Shown here: positions 9,002 to 17,865 of the stretch, piece by piece | Numbering within the stretch: the first letter of the stretch is position 1 | Layout of the letters: each line of letters starts with the position of its first letter | Source of the DNA: Chromatiales bacterium | GTDB taxonomy: Bacteria; Pseudomonadota; Gammaproteobacteria; UBA6429; Thiohalophilaceae | Length of the DNA: 53,695 nucleotides | Assembly (NCBI GenBank): GCA_027032075.1 | Contig: JALVOC010000007.1 | Span: 1 to 53,695, forward strand | Direction: 5' to 3' | Program-made: the position numbers and the translations under genes | The notes under the pieces: model-generated | What the model saw: the letters and a program-made list of their open reading frames with translations, nothing else | Database searches by the model: none | What the model was told of the DNA's origin: nothing

Positions 9002-9367
9002 CGATAATTACCCCTTGGTTAGATGTAGAGTGAAAAAATTTGCCGTGCCCTGCAGGTTCCGCTGTCAGCGCACGAAAGGCGCATTTTGCCGATTGCGCCC
9101 GCCAAACACAATTTATTAAAGAAAGTTTTTTTCCCAAAGAAATGCGTAATTCACCTTTCCTGTATGTGCCAGGGGGGGCGTTTCTGCCGCCGGACAGGCG
9201 TGGGCAGGGTTTGGGTGGGCAGGGCAGCCATGCGCCCGGGGCAGGACGAGTGAAGGGTCATGCCGAAAAAATCGAAAAAATCGATAATAACGAGCCAATA
9301 TTTGCGCTATTCAATCGATCTGATTGGTGTAAAACTCATGCTCTGTGCAACCAATGAGGAACGAGTG
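9002..9367. other. Intergenic stretch between divergent adk and the DoxX gene
   Basis: About 365 bp containing the promoters of both flanking genes. A G-rich block (CAGGGGGGGCG near 9171 and several GGGCAGGG tracts to 9245) precedes an A-rich segment at 9262-9290. No RNA motif or gene is supported. Confidence 0.35.
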
Positions 9368-9745
9368 ATGGAAAAATACATTAACCTTGCGGGCCGGATC
9401 CTTCTGGCACATCTCTTTTTGTTTGCCGGTTTGAGCAAAATCGGAGCCTATGCCGGCACCCAGAGCTACATGGCGTCCATGGGGGTGCCGGGGGGGTTGT
9501 TACCCTTGGTGATCCTGCTTGAAGCCGGTGGTGGTCTGGCCCTGATTGTCGGTTGGCAGACCCGGCTGGTGGCGTATGCTTTGGCCCTCTTTACGGTGGT
9601 GGCGGCGGTGATTTTCCATAGCAATCTCTCGGATCAACTGCAGATGATCATGTTTATGAAAAACTGGTCGATAGCCGGGGGGTTGTTGCTGTTGGCGGTG
9701 CATGGCGCGGGCAGCTACAGTCTGGATCAGCGTAGCCGCAAGTGA
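9368..9745 (+). CDS. DoxX family inner-membrane protein (YqjF-like)
   Basis: A 125-residue protein with four predicted membrane helices. It shows the DoxX pattern RILLAHLFLFAGLSKI at the start and LLEAGGGLALIVGWQTRLVA in the middle. The ATG at 9368 has GAGGA eight bases upstream; longer in-frame starts would add a lysine-rich leader not typical of the family. It is followed 94 bp later by a glutathionyl-hydroquinone reductase, the same pairing as yqjF-yqjG in E. coli. That suggests a joint role in handling quinone or redox stress, though the DoxX partner's reaction is not known. Confidence 0.88.
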   Translation: MEKYINLAGRILLAHLFLFAGLSKIGAYAGTQSYMASMGVPGGLLPLVILLEAGGGLALIVGWQTRLVAYALALFTVVAAVIFHSNLSDQLQMIMFMKNWSIAGGLLLLAVHGAGSYSLDQRSRK

Positions 9746-9839
9746 CGGCAGATAGATACACGGGAGGGGGCGGCCCGTAGCGGCCGCTTCCCCTGCCGCT
9801 GGCTGATTTTGCAGAGTGAATGAGGAGTGTGCAGCGATA

Positions 9840-10826
9840 ATGAGTCTGATGATAAACGGCAGGCTGCGGGATGATTGGTTTGCGGCTGAGACGGAGACGG
9901 GGGAGTTTATCCGCCAGGACTCCCAGTTCCGTAACTGGATCACCCCGGACGGTGCGGCGGGACCCAGTGGCAGGGGCGGGTTTCGCGCCGAAGCGGGGCG
10001 TTATCACCTTTATGTTTCCTATGCCTGTCCCTGGGCGCACCGCACGCTGATTTTTCGCGCGCTGAAAAAACTGGAAAAAATAATCAGTGTCGATGTGGTG
10101 CATCCGCATATGGGGGCGGCGGGGTGGAGCTTCGCCGCTTATCCTGCCGCCACGGGCGACAGCCTCCACGGTTTTGATTATCTGCACCAGATCTATACCA
10201 GGGCGCAGCCTGATTATACCGGGATCGTGACCGTCCCGGTATTGTGGGACAGGCAGCAACAAACCATTGTCAACAACGAGTCATCGGAAATCATTCGCAT
10301 GTTTAACAGTGCCTTCGATGAATGGGGTGATGCCTCTGTCGATCTCTACCCGCAGTCCTGCCGCGCACAGATCGACGCGATCAACGCGATGGTGTATGAG
10401 AGCGTGAACAATGGTGTCTATCGGGTGGGGTTTGCCCGCAGCCAGCGGGCATATGAGCAGGCGTTCGACAGGTTGTTTGCGGCACTGGATGAGTTGGAGG
10501 TGCGTTTGTCAAAGCAGCGCTATCTGGTGGGAAACCGCATCACGGAAGCCGATTGGCGCCTGTTTGTCACGCTGCTGCGATTCGATGCTGTCTATGTCGG
10601 CCACTTCAAGTGCAACCTCAGGCGGATCGCGGACTATCCCAATTTGTCCAATTATCTGCGGGAGCTCTATCAGTGGCCGGGAATCGCCGCCACAGTGAAT
10701 TTCGAGCATATCAAACAGCACTATTATTACAGCCATACTGAGATCAATCCCTCGCGTATCGTACCGAAGGGACCGTTGCTGGATTTGCAACAACCCCATA
10801 ATCGCGCGGCATTGTCAGACGTCTGA
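9840..10826 (+). CDS. yqjG: Glutathionyl-hydroquinone reductase (Xi-class GST)
   Basis: Reduces glutathionyl-hydroquinones, releasing the hydroquinone. The product is 328 residues, the same length as E. coli YqjG. It has the diagnostic SYACPWAHR with the catalytic cysteine at 63, the glutathione-binding NNESSEIIR segment, and the helical C-terminal domain with ITEADWRLFVTLLRFD. The ATG at 9840 was chosen over the GTG at 9816 on length. It lies directly after the DoxX gene in the same direction. Confidence 0.94.
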   Translation: MSLMINGRLRDDWFAAETETGEFIRQDSQFRNWITPDGAAGPSGRGGFRAEAGRYHLYVSYACPWAHRTLIFRALKKLEKIISVDVVHPHMGAAGWSFAAYPAATGDSLHGFDYLHQIYTRAQPDYTGIVTVPVLWDRQQQTIVNNESSEIIRMFNSAFDEWGDASVDLYPQSCRAQIDAINAMVYESVNNGVYRVGFARSQRAYEQAFDRLFAALDELEVRLSKQRYLVGNRITEADWRLFVTLLRFDAVYVGHFKCNLRRIADYPNLSNYLRELYQWPGIAATVNFEHIKQHYYYSHTEINPSRIVPKGPLLDLQQPHNRAALSDV

Positions 10827-10839
10827 ATCAATCCGCCGT

Positions 10840-11178
10840 TCAGGCTGTTTCATCGATGCCACGTGGATAGAGAGTGGGGTGGTGTGAGGCGCGATCAGCG
10901 GCGCGATGTCCCGGCCGTTTGCGCCGTTCCCGCCGGCTGCGGGTGTCCAGCAGCACTGGCTGCCGCCGTCGACGCCGCTCCTGCCGGCTGCGCCGTTCCC
11001 CCCGGCGCCGTTCGGCTCTGAGCAATCTGGCGGGAGCCTGGGGCGGCGTACGCGGCATTTCCGGCACGCTCCTGACGGAGCTCAGCGAGGCGATGCGGGG
11101 GGTGCTGGCGGGTTTGGCATTGTCGATCCGCAGGCGTTGCAGGGCCTCGTCGTTTGGGGGGATGGGAAAACTGCTCAT
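10840..11178 (-). CDS. Small arginine-rich protein of unknown function
   Basis: I do not know a function. The 112-residue reading frame starts MSSFPIPPNDEALQRLRIDN and has a very basic middle (RRRGERRSRQERRRRR, then DTRSRRERRKR). The repeated RRxxERR pattern around a short VLLDTRS segment resembles small conserved hypothetical proteins I have seen in other gammaproteobacteria, and its high positive charge could suit nucleic-acid or membrane binding. It lies 85 bp downstream of the DUF502 gene on the same strand. Start-codon support is weak, and the high GC of the region also opens other frames. Confidence 0.5.
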   Translation of the reverse strand: MSSFPIPPNDEALQRLRIDNAKPASTPRIASLSSVRSVPEMPRTPPQAPARLLRAERRRGERRSRQERRRRRQPVLLDTRSRRERRKRPGHRAADRASHHPTLYPRGIDETA

Positions 11179-11263
11179 GCGGTACCGCTCGAAGTAAAAA
11201 CCATTGGTTAAATTATAGAGGCATATCATGCCTGTTTCTCAGGCGTTGCAGCCCAAAAGCCCC

Positions 11264-11899
11264 TTATTTGTGAAAGGTGATCCGATCCGGCGCAATCGCA
11301 CCGGCGGAGAGGATGAACGTCATGGCTTCATCCATGCTCCAGTCGGTGGAAATCAGATCCTCGAGGGGAACAATTTCCATATAGCCGGAAGTCGGGTTGG
11401 GAGTGGTCGGTACATATACTGCCGCCAGTTGTTTGCCGCTTGTTTCATCCTGCATCACCTTGGTGACAAAACCCACGGTACGCATGTCAGGGTTGGGAAA
11501 AGCGATCAGAACCACACGCTGGATATTATCCGGTTTGCTTTGTAATACACCGATAAGTTTTCGCACGGCACCATAGACGGTTTGTACCACCGGGATGCGA
11601 TGCATAATGCGATCGAACAGGCCGAGCACACGCCGTCCGATTACTTTGGAAGCGGCCCAGCCAAGCAGGTAGAGCAGCAGCAGGGTAAGCAGAATGGCGA
11701 GAATGGATTGAAACCAGGGTTCGAGCAGCCAGCTGGAAAAAGAGGGTGCGGCCTGTTGCAACGCCGTGGACAAGGCATGAACCCATGGTTTCCCGAGGCT
11801 GGAGAATTGTACAAAGACAAATTTGAAAACCAGCCAGGTGACCCACAAAGGGATGACAGTCAGAACACCGGTGAGAAGATAGCGTTGGATATTGCGCAT
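11264..11899 (-). CDS. DUF502 family membrane protein
   Basis: A 211-residue protein with two strong membrane segments (about 8-27 and 66-88). Its soluble part contains HRIPVVQTVYGAVRKLIGVL, RVVLIAFPNPDMRTVGFVTK and VYVPTTPNPTSGYMEIVP, the conserved blocks of DUF502. The role of the family is not settled. I chose the ATG at 11899 rather than the TTG at 11926 because family members begin just before the first membrane helix. A basic small protein follows downstream. Confidence 0.9.
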   Translation of the reverse strand: MRNIQRYLLTGVLTVIPLWVTWLVFKFVFVQFSSLGKPWVHALSTALQQAAPSFSSWLLEPWFQSILAILLTLLLLYLLGWAASKVIGRRVLGLFDRIMHRIPVVQTVYGAVRKLIGVLQSKPDNIQRVVLIAFPNPDMRTVGFVTKVMQDETSGKQLAAVYVPTTPNPTSGYMEIVPLEDLISTDWSMDEAMTFILSAGAIAPDRITFHK

Positions 11900-12032
11900 G
11901 AATGATTCTCTTTTTGTATTCGTCAAAATTTGTGAGCGGGATCAGTTGAATAGCCGTGCGAACAAAATTGGTAAGTCGTTTCTCCCTTGATGGATATCAC
12001 TGTCATTGGAATTGGAAACCTTATTCGCACAG

Positions 12033-12737
12033 CTATTCAGGCGGCAATGATTCCCGCAACTTTTCCCGATCATACCACCAGTCATCTTTTACCAGCAGAT
12101 CGATAATGGCAGCCAGGCGCGGTAAAAAATCCTGTGGATCTTTCAGTTTCAGTTTTTCCAGCCAGGCATCCATCTCCGCCTGGGTGTTCACGCGGCTGTG
12201 GCGTTTGGCAACCTGCCCGAGGATGTTTTGTGTGAGGAAGGTCAGGCTTTCGTGTTTGTCGTCCCCGGCACGGATATCGGCGATATAGTGGGCGGTTATG
12301 GCGGCAACCGCAGCACCGTCCGAGTCAGCGGGTGTTTCCTCGATAATATGTTGCAGCATGGCAATGGTGGTGTCAGCGGCAATCGGGAAGGTTACCGCCA
12401 GCCACACCCCCTGTCCGAGGGCGGAGAGGGAGGCAGGTTGTTCGGCCTGGAACAGGATGTTGTAACTTTCGACCGCTTCCTGCCAGCGCTCCTCTGCAAG
12501 AAAGGTTTGCAGCGCGGCGCGGGCGGTCTGCCACGCCTCTTCCTTCTGTTCCAGTGCGAGCCGGGTTTCAGCGATATCAAGTTTGATGCGGGCACGCTCG
12601 CGCTCGCTTGCGTCGCCGGGTAATTCTGCCAGCTGTTGCTGATAGAGGCTCAGCTGTTTTTCCAGTGCGTGTGTGTCAGCCGTCCCGTCTGCGAGAAGGG
12701 TGGCAGGTTGCTCCGGGTTATTGTCTTGCATACTCAT
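12033..12737 (-). CDS. Conserved cytoplasmic protein of unknown function
   Basis: Not recognised by family. The 234-residue protein has no signal peptide or membrane helix and is acidic and strongly helical. Residues about 24-110 look like TPR-type hairpins (EKQLSLYQQQLAEL, ARIKLDIAETRLALEQKEEA, RWQEAVESYNILFQ), and the C terminus holds a conserved-looking DFLPRLAAIIDLLVKDDWWY. It lies alone, with 133 bp to the DUF502 gene and 115 bp to the methyltransferase gene, all on the minus strand. A scaffold or chaperone-like role is only a guess from the helical repeats. Confidence 0.75.
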   Translation of the reverse strand: MSMQDNNPEQPATLLADGTADTHALEKQLSLYQQQLAELPGDASERERARIKLDIAETRLALEQKEEAWQTARAALQTFLAEERWQEAVESYNILFQAEQPASLSALGQGVWLAVTFPIAADTTIAMLQHIIEETPADSDGAAVAAITAHYIADIRAGDDKHESLTFLTQNILGQVAKRHSRVNTQAEMDAWLEKLKLKDPQDFLPRLAAIIDLLVKDDWWYDREKLRESLPPE

Positions 12738-12852
12738 GGGACACTCTGCGGATCGGGAAAAGCATTGTCGAATGCGGGGTTAACGGATAAACCATTATAA
12801 CGCGGTCTTTCTGTTTCGTGGTCGTTTTTTGGGGCCAGCGGCGGTTGTGGTC

Positions 12853-13680
12853 CTATGCCGGTCGTTGGCCGATGGCAAACAGGGTTTCCACATCGAGCCA
12901 CAAACCTTTGTCCGTCACGTGGGACTGTATGTTGGCCAGATGTCGTTGCTGCAATTGTTCCTGTTGCTCATTGTCCAGCGCATTGAGAAAGCCGCGTAAA
13001 CCGCTGCTCAAAATGATTTCCCACCAGTCTGCGGGGCTATTGAGGTGGTAACCCAGCTGTTCGGTCGTTGTCTGATTGTTTTCAAAACCGGCGGAGTGCA
13101 GCAGCTCCAGGCATTCCGTTTCAGTGGTGAGGCGCAGCCAGGTCTCCTCGGGGAAAGTGACATCGAACAGTTCCAGATCAGCGCGGAACTGCTCGGCCAG
13201 GGGGGCAAAGGCATTGGCGCTGAAGGTGGTGAATATCACTTTACCGCCCGGTTTGAGTACCCGTTTCCATTCTTTCAATGCGGCCTGCATATCGGAAAGG
13301 AAAAATATCCCGAAGGAGCAGGTAACCGCATCGAAGTAGCGGCTTTTGAAATCCAGTGATTCGGCATCCATCAGATGGAAATCCACATTGTTCAAGCCGG
13401 CCCGCTGCAAATTGTTGGCCGCGATATTCAGCATGTTTTCTGCCAGGTCAATGGCCTGTACCCGCCCATGTGGTGCAACCGCCTGGGCGGCGGGCAGGGC
13501 AACGGCACCCGTGCCGGTGGCGATATCGAGAATTTTCTCGCCCGGGCGGGGACGTAAATGGGTGATCATGCGGTCGCCACAAAAGGGGAAGTAGCGCATT
13601 GCCGGGTTGTCATAGCGGTTGGCGACCTGCTGGAACAGGGCGGTGATCTTCTGTTTTGCGTCTTCAGGCATAGGAATCAT
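12853..13680 (-). CDS. Class I SAM-dependent methyltransferase
   Basis: The 275-residue protein carries SAM motif I ILDIATGTGAVALPAA, an acidic strand-2 end VQAIDLAENML, and post-motif strands DAVTCSFGIFFL and LKPGGKVIFTTF. The layout resembles UbiE/Coq5-type enzymes, but the substrate-side helices differ and I would not assign UbiE. The substrate is unknown. The ATG at 13680 is preferred to a TTG at 13704. No biosynthetic partner is adjacent. Confidence 0.88.
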   Translation of the reverse strand: MIPMPEDAKQKITALFQQVANRYDNPAMRYFPFCGDRMITHLRPRPGEKILDIATGTGAVALPAAQAVAPHGRVQAIDLAENMLNIAANNLQRAGLNNVDFHLMDAESLDFKSRYFDAVTCSFGIFFLSDMQAALKEWKRVLKPGGKVIFTTFSANAFAPLAEQFRADLELFDVTFPEETWLRLTTETECLELLHSAGFENNQTTTEQLGYHLNSPADWWEIILSSGLRGFLNALDNEQQEQLQQRHLANIQSHVTDKGLWLDVETLFAIGQRPA

Positions 13681-13846
13681 GAAGTTTTGCCGGGTGAGGC
13701 GCAATTATCCACTATATTTGGTGATGAGTACATTGTTGATCAGCTATGCTCGTTTCGGGGTTGGCAATATATGTATGTATGATTTTAGTTGAGAGAGTCG
13801 TTCTGGTAGTTATTGCCTCACCGCTTTAGGGAACGCCTGCACCGTT

Positions 13847-13966
13847 GAACCAAGTGTTCCGAACGCCGGATCATTCAATATTATTGGCAGATTCTGGTTT
13901 CGCATCGTGTCATGTGCCCCTGATGTTCCGTGGCTTGAGTGGAGTGGTATTCGGAACATTAATTTA
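13847..13966. repeat. Dispersed palindromic repeat, copy 3
   Basis: The left part GTGTTCCGAACGCCGGATCA then TTCAATATTATTGGCAGATT, and the right part CCCCTGATGTTCCGTGGCTT then GGTATTCGGAAC, align along their whole length with the 44209-44310 copy. It lies in the 366-bp gap before the glutamate-synthase-like gene; the rest of that gap (13681-13846 and 13967-14046) shows only the ribosome binding site of the next gene. Confidence 0.8.
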
Positions 13967-14046
13967 ATTGATTTGATTTGTCCTTATTGATATGAGTTAT
14001 CACCTATTTTATCGCGGCAATTGCGGTAAACAACAGGGAGTGCCTT

Positions 14047-15552
14047 ATGTTATTCAATGAATTGCCCGAACTGCTGCTGACCGGTCTGGAGCTGATGTCG
14101 GCATTGTTTATTTTCACCATCGGGATACTTGTACTCATTGTTATGGTGACGTTTATTCTCGATATCAGTCAGAGCAAACAGGCCATTCGCCGTAATTATC
14201 CGGTGATCGGCCGCTTTCGCTATTTTTTCGAACGTTTGGGCGAGTTCTTCCGGCAATATTTTTTCGCCATGGATCGGGAGGAGTTGCCCTTCAACCGGGC
14301 GCAGCGTGTATGGGTCTATCGGGCTGCCAAAAACAAAGACAACACACGCGCCTTTGGATCCACCCGCGATCTCACTGTTCCCGGTACGGTACTGTTTGTG
14401 AACTGCCCCTTTCCCACCCTGGAGGAAGATGCGGTGCACAGCCAGCCGATTACAATCGGGCCCGACTGCAAAACTCCTTACACCACCGACTCGCTGGTGA
14501 ATATTTCGGGAATGAGCTACGGCGCCCTCTCCCGGCCCGCGGTGCTGGCGCTCTCGCGAGGCGCCGCATTGGCGGGATGCTGGATGAATACCGGTGAAGG
14601 TGGATTATCACCCTACCATCTGGAAGGCGGGGCGGATCTGGTTTTCCAGATCGGTACCGCCAAGTACGGTGTCCGCAATGTACAGGGACTACTGGATGAT
14701 GAAAAACTGCGCGAAACAGCCGCACATCCCCAGGTGCGCATGTTTGAGATCAAGATGAGCCAGGGTGCGAAGCCGGGCAAGGGGGGGATGCTGCCGGCTG
14801 CCAAGGTAACGGAAGAAATCGCCAGGATCAGGGGGATCAAGCCATATGAAGATTCCATCAGTCCCAACCGCCATCCCGAGATTGACAGTGCCGATGATTT
14901 GCTCGGGATGATCCAGCGTGTGCGCCGCGTTACCGGCAAACCGGTTGGATTTAAAATGGTGTTGGGTGCTTATGGCTGGCTGGATACCCTGTTCATGACA
15001 ATTCGTAAGCAGGGGCTGGAAACCGCACCCGATTTTATCACCCTCGACAGTGCTGACGGTGGCAGCGGTGCGGCGCCCATGTCTTTGATGGATGATGTGG
15101 GCCTGCCGATCCGTGAAAGTTTACCGCTGCTGGTGGACAAACTTAACCAGTATGGACTGCGGGAGCGCATCCGGGTGATATCCTCCGGTAAGCTGATCAC
15201 TCCTACCGATGTTGCCTGGGCGTTATGCATGGGAACCGATTTTGTCGTCAGTGCACGGGGTTTCCTGTTTTCCCTTGGTTGTATTCAGGCATTGCAGTGC
15301 AACCGAAACACCTGTCCCACCGGTATCACCACTCACAATTCGCGATTGCAAAAAGGGCTGAATCCGGATCACAAAGCGCAGCGGGTCCTGCATTATGTGA
15401 AAAACCTCAACCATGGGGTTGGGTTGATTGCCCACTCCTGCGGTGTGAGGGAACCACGACAACTTCGGCGCTTCCATGCAAGAATTGTAATCTCCAGTGG
15501 CAAGTCACAGTCGCTGGAAGAGTTATACCCGGATATCAAACCAGCTACCTGA
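14047..15552 (+). CDS. FMN-binding glutamate synthase family protein, membrane-anchored
   Basis: A 501-residue protein with an N-terminal membrane helix (about 12-36, FIFTIGILVLIVMVTFI) and a glutamate-synthase FMN domain. Seen motifs are LVNISGMSYGALSRPA, NTGEGGLSPYH, GAKPGKGGMLP, the flavin/substrate segment TLDSADGGSGAAP, and the cysteine-bearing NRNTCPTGITTHN. It lacks the glutaminase domain of GltB, so it is a stand-alone family member; its substrate is unknown. AGGGAG lies seven bases before the ATG. It stands alone downstream of a dispersed repeat. Confidence 0.9.
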   Translation: MLFNELPELLLTGLELMSALFIFTIGILVLIVMVTFILDISQSKQAIRRNYPVIGRFRYFFERLGEFFRQYFFAMDREELPFNRAQRVWVYRAAKNKDNTRAFGSTRDLTVPGTVLFVNCPFPTLEEDAVHSQPITIGPDCKTPYTTDSLVNISGMSYGALSRPAVLALSRGAALAGCWMNTGEGGLSPYHLEGGADLVFQIGTAKYGVRNVQGLLDDEKLRETAAHPQVRMFEIKMSQGAKPGKGGMLPAAKVTEEIARIRGIKPYEDSISPNRHPEIDSADDLLGMIQRVRRVTGKPVGFKMVLGAYGWLDTLFMTIRKQGLETAPDFITLDSADGGSGAAPMSLMDDVGLPIRESLPLLVDKLNQYGLRERIRVISSGKLITPTDVAWALCMGTDFVVSARGFLFSLGCIQALQCNRNTCPTGITTHNSRLQKGLNPDHKAQRVLHYVKNLNHGVGLIAHSCGVREPRQLRRFHARIVISSGKSQSLEELYPDIKPAT

Positions 15553-15609
15553 ATATGGCTTGGTGATCGTTAGATCGGTGATGCAGCAATCAGGGTAAGC
15601 AAAAGTTGC

Positions 15610-17052
15610 TTAACCCTGTCGCGGGGTAACCCGTTCGAGAAGCAGATTGTTCTGTTGGCAAAAGTGGCGAAAGCTGTCAAAGCTTTCCTGATCCAGCGGC
15701 CGGTCACTGGCCTGGCGGTCCGAATAAATTATGCCGATGGGATTGTTGTTGATAACCACGGGTGAAATAAAAAAAGCCTTGCTGCCGAGGAGGTGACGCA
15801 TTTCTTTGCCGACCAGTGCGGCATATTTTTTGTCTTGTGAATCCTTCACCCAGAGGGGTTTGTTGTTGTTGAAAACGGTTTGTAGCAACGCGTTCTTGCC
15901 GATGTCGAACCTGAATGTTTCGGCCAGGCGGATGTTGTCTTTGCCCAGGGCATATTTTCCTGCCACGCTTTTTTTATCGCTGCTTAGCAGGGCAAACAGG
16001 GTGCGATCCATGCCAATCCCGCGGTAAATACCTTCCAGGATCGTTTCAAGAATAATGTTCAGGTTCGGGTTGGACTGATTCTCCAGGATGCCGGACAGAT
16101 CCCGTAAGATATTCAGCTGGAGCAAGGGATCGGGCTCCGGATATTCATCCGGAATCAATTGTTCTGCCGCGGAACCATTGTAATCATTGGCCTGGGGTAT
16201 CGGCAGATGTTTGATAATCGAACTGGCACCGAAAAGTTGCGCGATTTCGGCGGCCTGCTTGGCTGTCTCCTGTAACAGCTGTTTGGTCTTGACTGTCTCG
16301 CTTTTAAGGTGGCCAGCGATTTTGTTAATGATGGCTTTCGTTTGTTTGCTCTCCCAGCTGATTGCTGCATGTTTCGCCAGGGTATGGCTCATGACAATAT
16401 CCTGTACCCGGGGATTGCTCAAGGTGGGTTGATTGATGCTGCTGTGGATCAGATCTCCAAGGTGCCAGTCCTTGGTGAGGCCTACGGTGAGCTGATCAAA
16501 AGTGAATCCCAGCACCTCCTTTTGCGCCATGTCCGGCTTGAAATGGAATTGATCCATCAACTCAATGATTTTTTTACCCTCATCCGTCGTCAGGCACCAG
16601 AAAGCCATTTCACCCAGGTGGTGCAGCAGTGCAGAGATAAAAATCTCTTCCGGATTGTTGTCACCGCGATGCTCAGCCAGTCTTTGTGCCTGCACCGCGG
16701 CGTGGAAGGATTCGGCCATCAGTTTGCTGGTGTGTTCCCTGACGTTGTCACCCAGCAAGGCATCGATAACCGCGAGTGAGAGGCTGATATCCCGCACCAG
16801 ATCAAAACCGATAAAGACGATTGCCCGGGTGACCGTGTTGATAGGGGAACTGGTGGGATTATAAATCGTGCTGTTGGCAACCCTGAGAATGCGGGCGGTA
16901 AGACTGGCGTCACGCAGGATGATTTGTGCCAGTTTTGCCGTGGAGGTGTCTTCGTTGGCGACCACGTCAGTAATGGCGCTGACCGTATATTTGAAGATCG
17001 GCAGCTCCTGATCACTGATACGCTTAATCCATGTGGCAAGGCTGTCCGGCAT
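15610..17052 (-). CDS. HDOD domain protein with C-terminal GAF-like domain
   Basis: A 480-residue protein. Residues about 5-210 form an HDOD domain (RDASLTARILRVANSTIY, FISALLHHLGEMAFW), a non-catalytic relative of HD phosphohydrolases. Residues about 310-470 look like a GAF sensor (NLNIILETILEGIYRGIGMD, PVVINNNPIGIIYSDR). Such proteins commonly act in signalling with cyclic-di-GMP circuits. An upstream ATG at 17127 would add 25 residues without typical HDOD sequence, and neither start has a clear ribosome binding site. It follows mutH on the same strand. Confidence 0.88.
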   Translation of the reverse strand: MPDSLATWIKRISDQELPIFKYTVSAITDVVANEDTSTAKLAQIILRDASLTARILRVANSTIYNPTSSPINTVTRAIVFIGFDLVRDISLSLAVIDALLGDNVREHTSKLMAESFHAAVQAQRLAEHRGDNNPEEIFISALLHHLGEMAFWCLTTDEGKKIIELMDQFHFKPDMAQKEVLGFTFDQLTVGLTKDWHLGDLIHSSINQPTLSNPRVQDIVMSHTLAKHAAISWESKQTKAIINKIAGHLKSETVKTKQLLQETAKQAAEIAQLFGASSIIKHLPIPQANDYNGSAAEQLIPDEYPEPDPLLQLNILRDLSGILENQSNPNLNIILETILEGIYRGIGMDRTLFALLSSDKKSVAGKYALGKDNIRLAETFRFDIGKNALLQTVFNNNKPLWVKDSQDKKYAALVGKEMRHLLGSKAFFISPVVINNNPIGIIYSDRQASDRPLDQESFDSFRHFCQQNNLLLERVTPRQG

Positions 17053-17144
17053 GTAGTAATAAACTGATCTATTGCGAGTTGAACTTTCTTTAGATGTCGG
17101 CGAGGCACCGGGGAACTTTAGCCGCATTGCGGCAGCAGTCTGTT

Positions 17145-17834
17145 TCAGGAGTGATTGGCGTAATGGTCGTTCAAAATAGTGCGGGTAAATGCGGTGCGCA
17201 GATAAAAGCCCCGTGGCAGGGTTTCGGCCGGACGTCCGTCGGCATCATAGGTGGTGCACAGCGCTTTTGCGTTGGCGGCCTTGGGACGGATTTGTAACCA
17301 GGTGCCGTGGCGGGCTGAAATTTGTTCCAGGCGCCCGGTGACGATCAGCTCCATCAGCTCTTCCCAGTCCTGTCGCAGTATTGCCTCCTGTGGTGGGGTC
17401 GGACTCCAGAGCAATGCCGTGCCGATACGCCTTTGGGGCAAGGGTATTTGTTTGTCGGCTTCCACGGGCACCCATAACACCCGTTGCAGTTTGCGCCTCA
17501 CCCAGGAGTTTTCCCAATGCAGTCCTTCGTTGTCGAGCAATGGCACGGTGCAGACATAGGTGGTTTCCTGCGGCAGTCCCTGCCGGTTGAGCGGCAGGGT
17601 TTTGAGTTCCACCCCCAGATACTGGAAATCGGGTTCCGGCAGGTTGCTGGCGGTTGCACCCAGCTGCTGTTCAATTATTTGTCCCACCCAGCCTTTGGCG
17701 TTGTGGAAGGAGTCGGGCAAGGCTGTGCCTGCCCGCTCGGCCAACTGGGCGAGGGTCAGCCCGGCTATACGCCGGGCATTGGCGAGGAGTTCGCTTTCCG
17801 AACGGGGTGCGCTGATCTGTTGTTTGGGTGGCAT
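17145..17834 (-). CDS. mutH: DNA mismatch repair endonuclease MutH
   Basis: Nicks the unmethylated strand at hemimethylated GATC sites after MutS/MutL activation. The 229-residue protein has the catalytic D-X6-E-X-K signature as DFQYLGVELK (D69, E76, K78), plus the conserved GWVGQIIEQQLGA upstream. Length matches the family. MutH implies that the organism uses Dam-type methylation, a trait restricted to part of the Gammaproteobacteria. It lies 31 bp after the Sel1-repeat gene on the same strand, so the two may be cotranscribed. Confidence 0.96.
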   Translation of the reverse strand: MPPKQQISAPRSESELLANARRIAGLTLAQLAERAGTALPDSFHNAKGWVGQIIEQQLGATASNLPEPDFQYLGVELKTLPLNRQGLPQETTYVCTVPLLDNEGLHWENSWVRRKLQRVLWVPVEADKQIPLPQRRIGTALLWSPTPPQEAILRQDWEELMELIVTGRLEQISARHGTWLQIRPKAANAKALCTTYDADGRPAETLPRGFYLRTAFTRTILNDHYANHS

Positions 17835-17865
17835 GCCACCATTTTACGCAGCTGGGGTCGAATCG

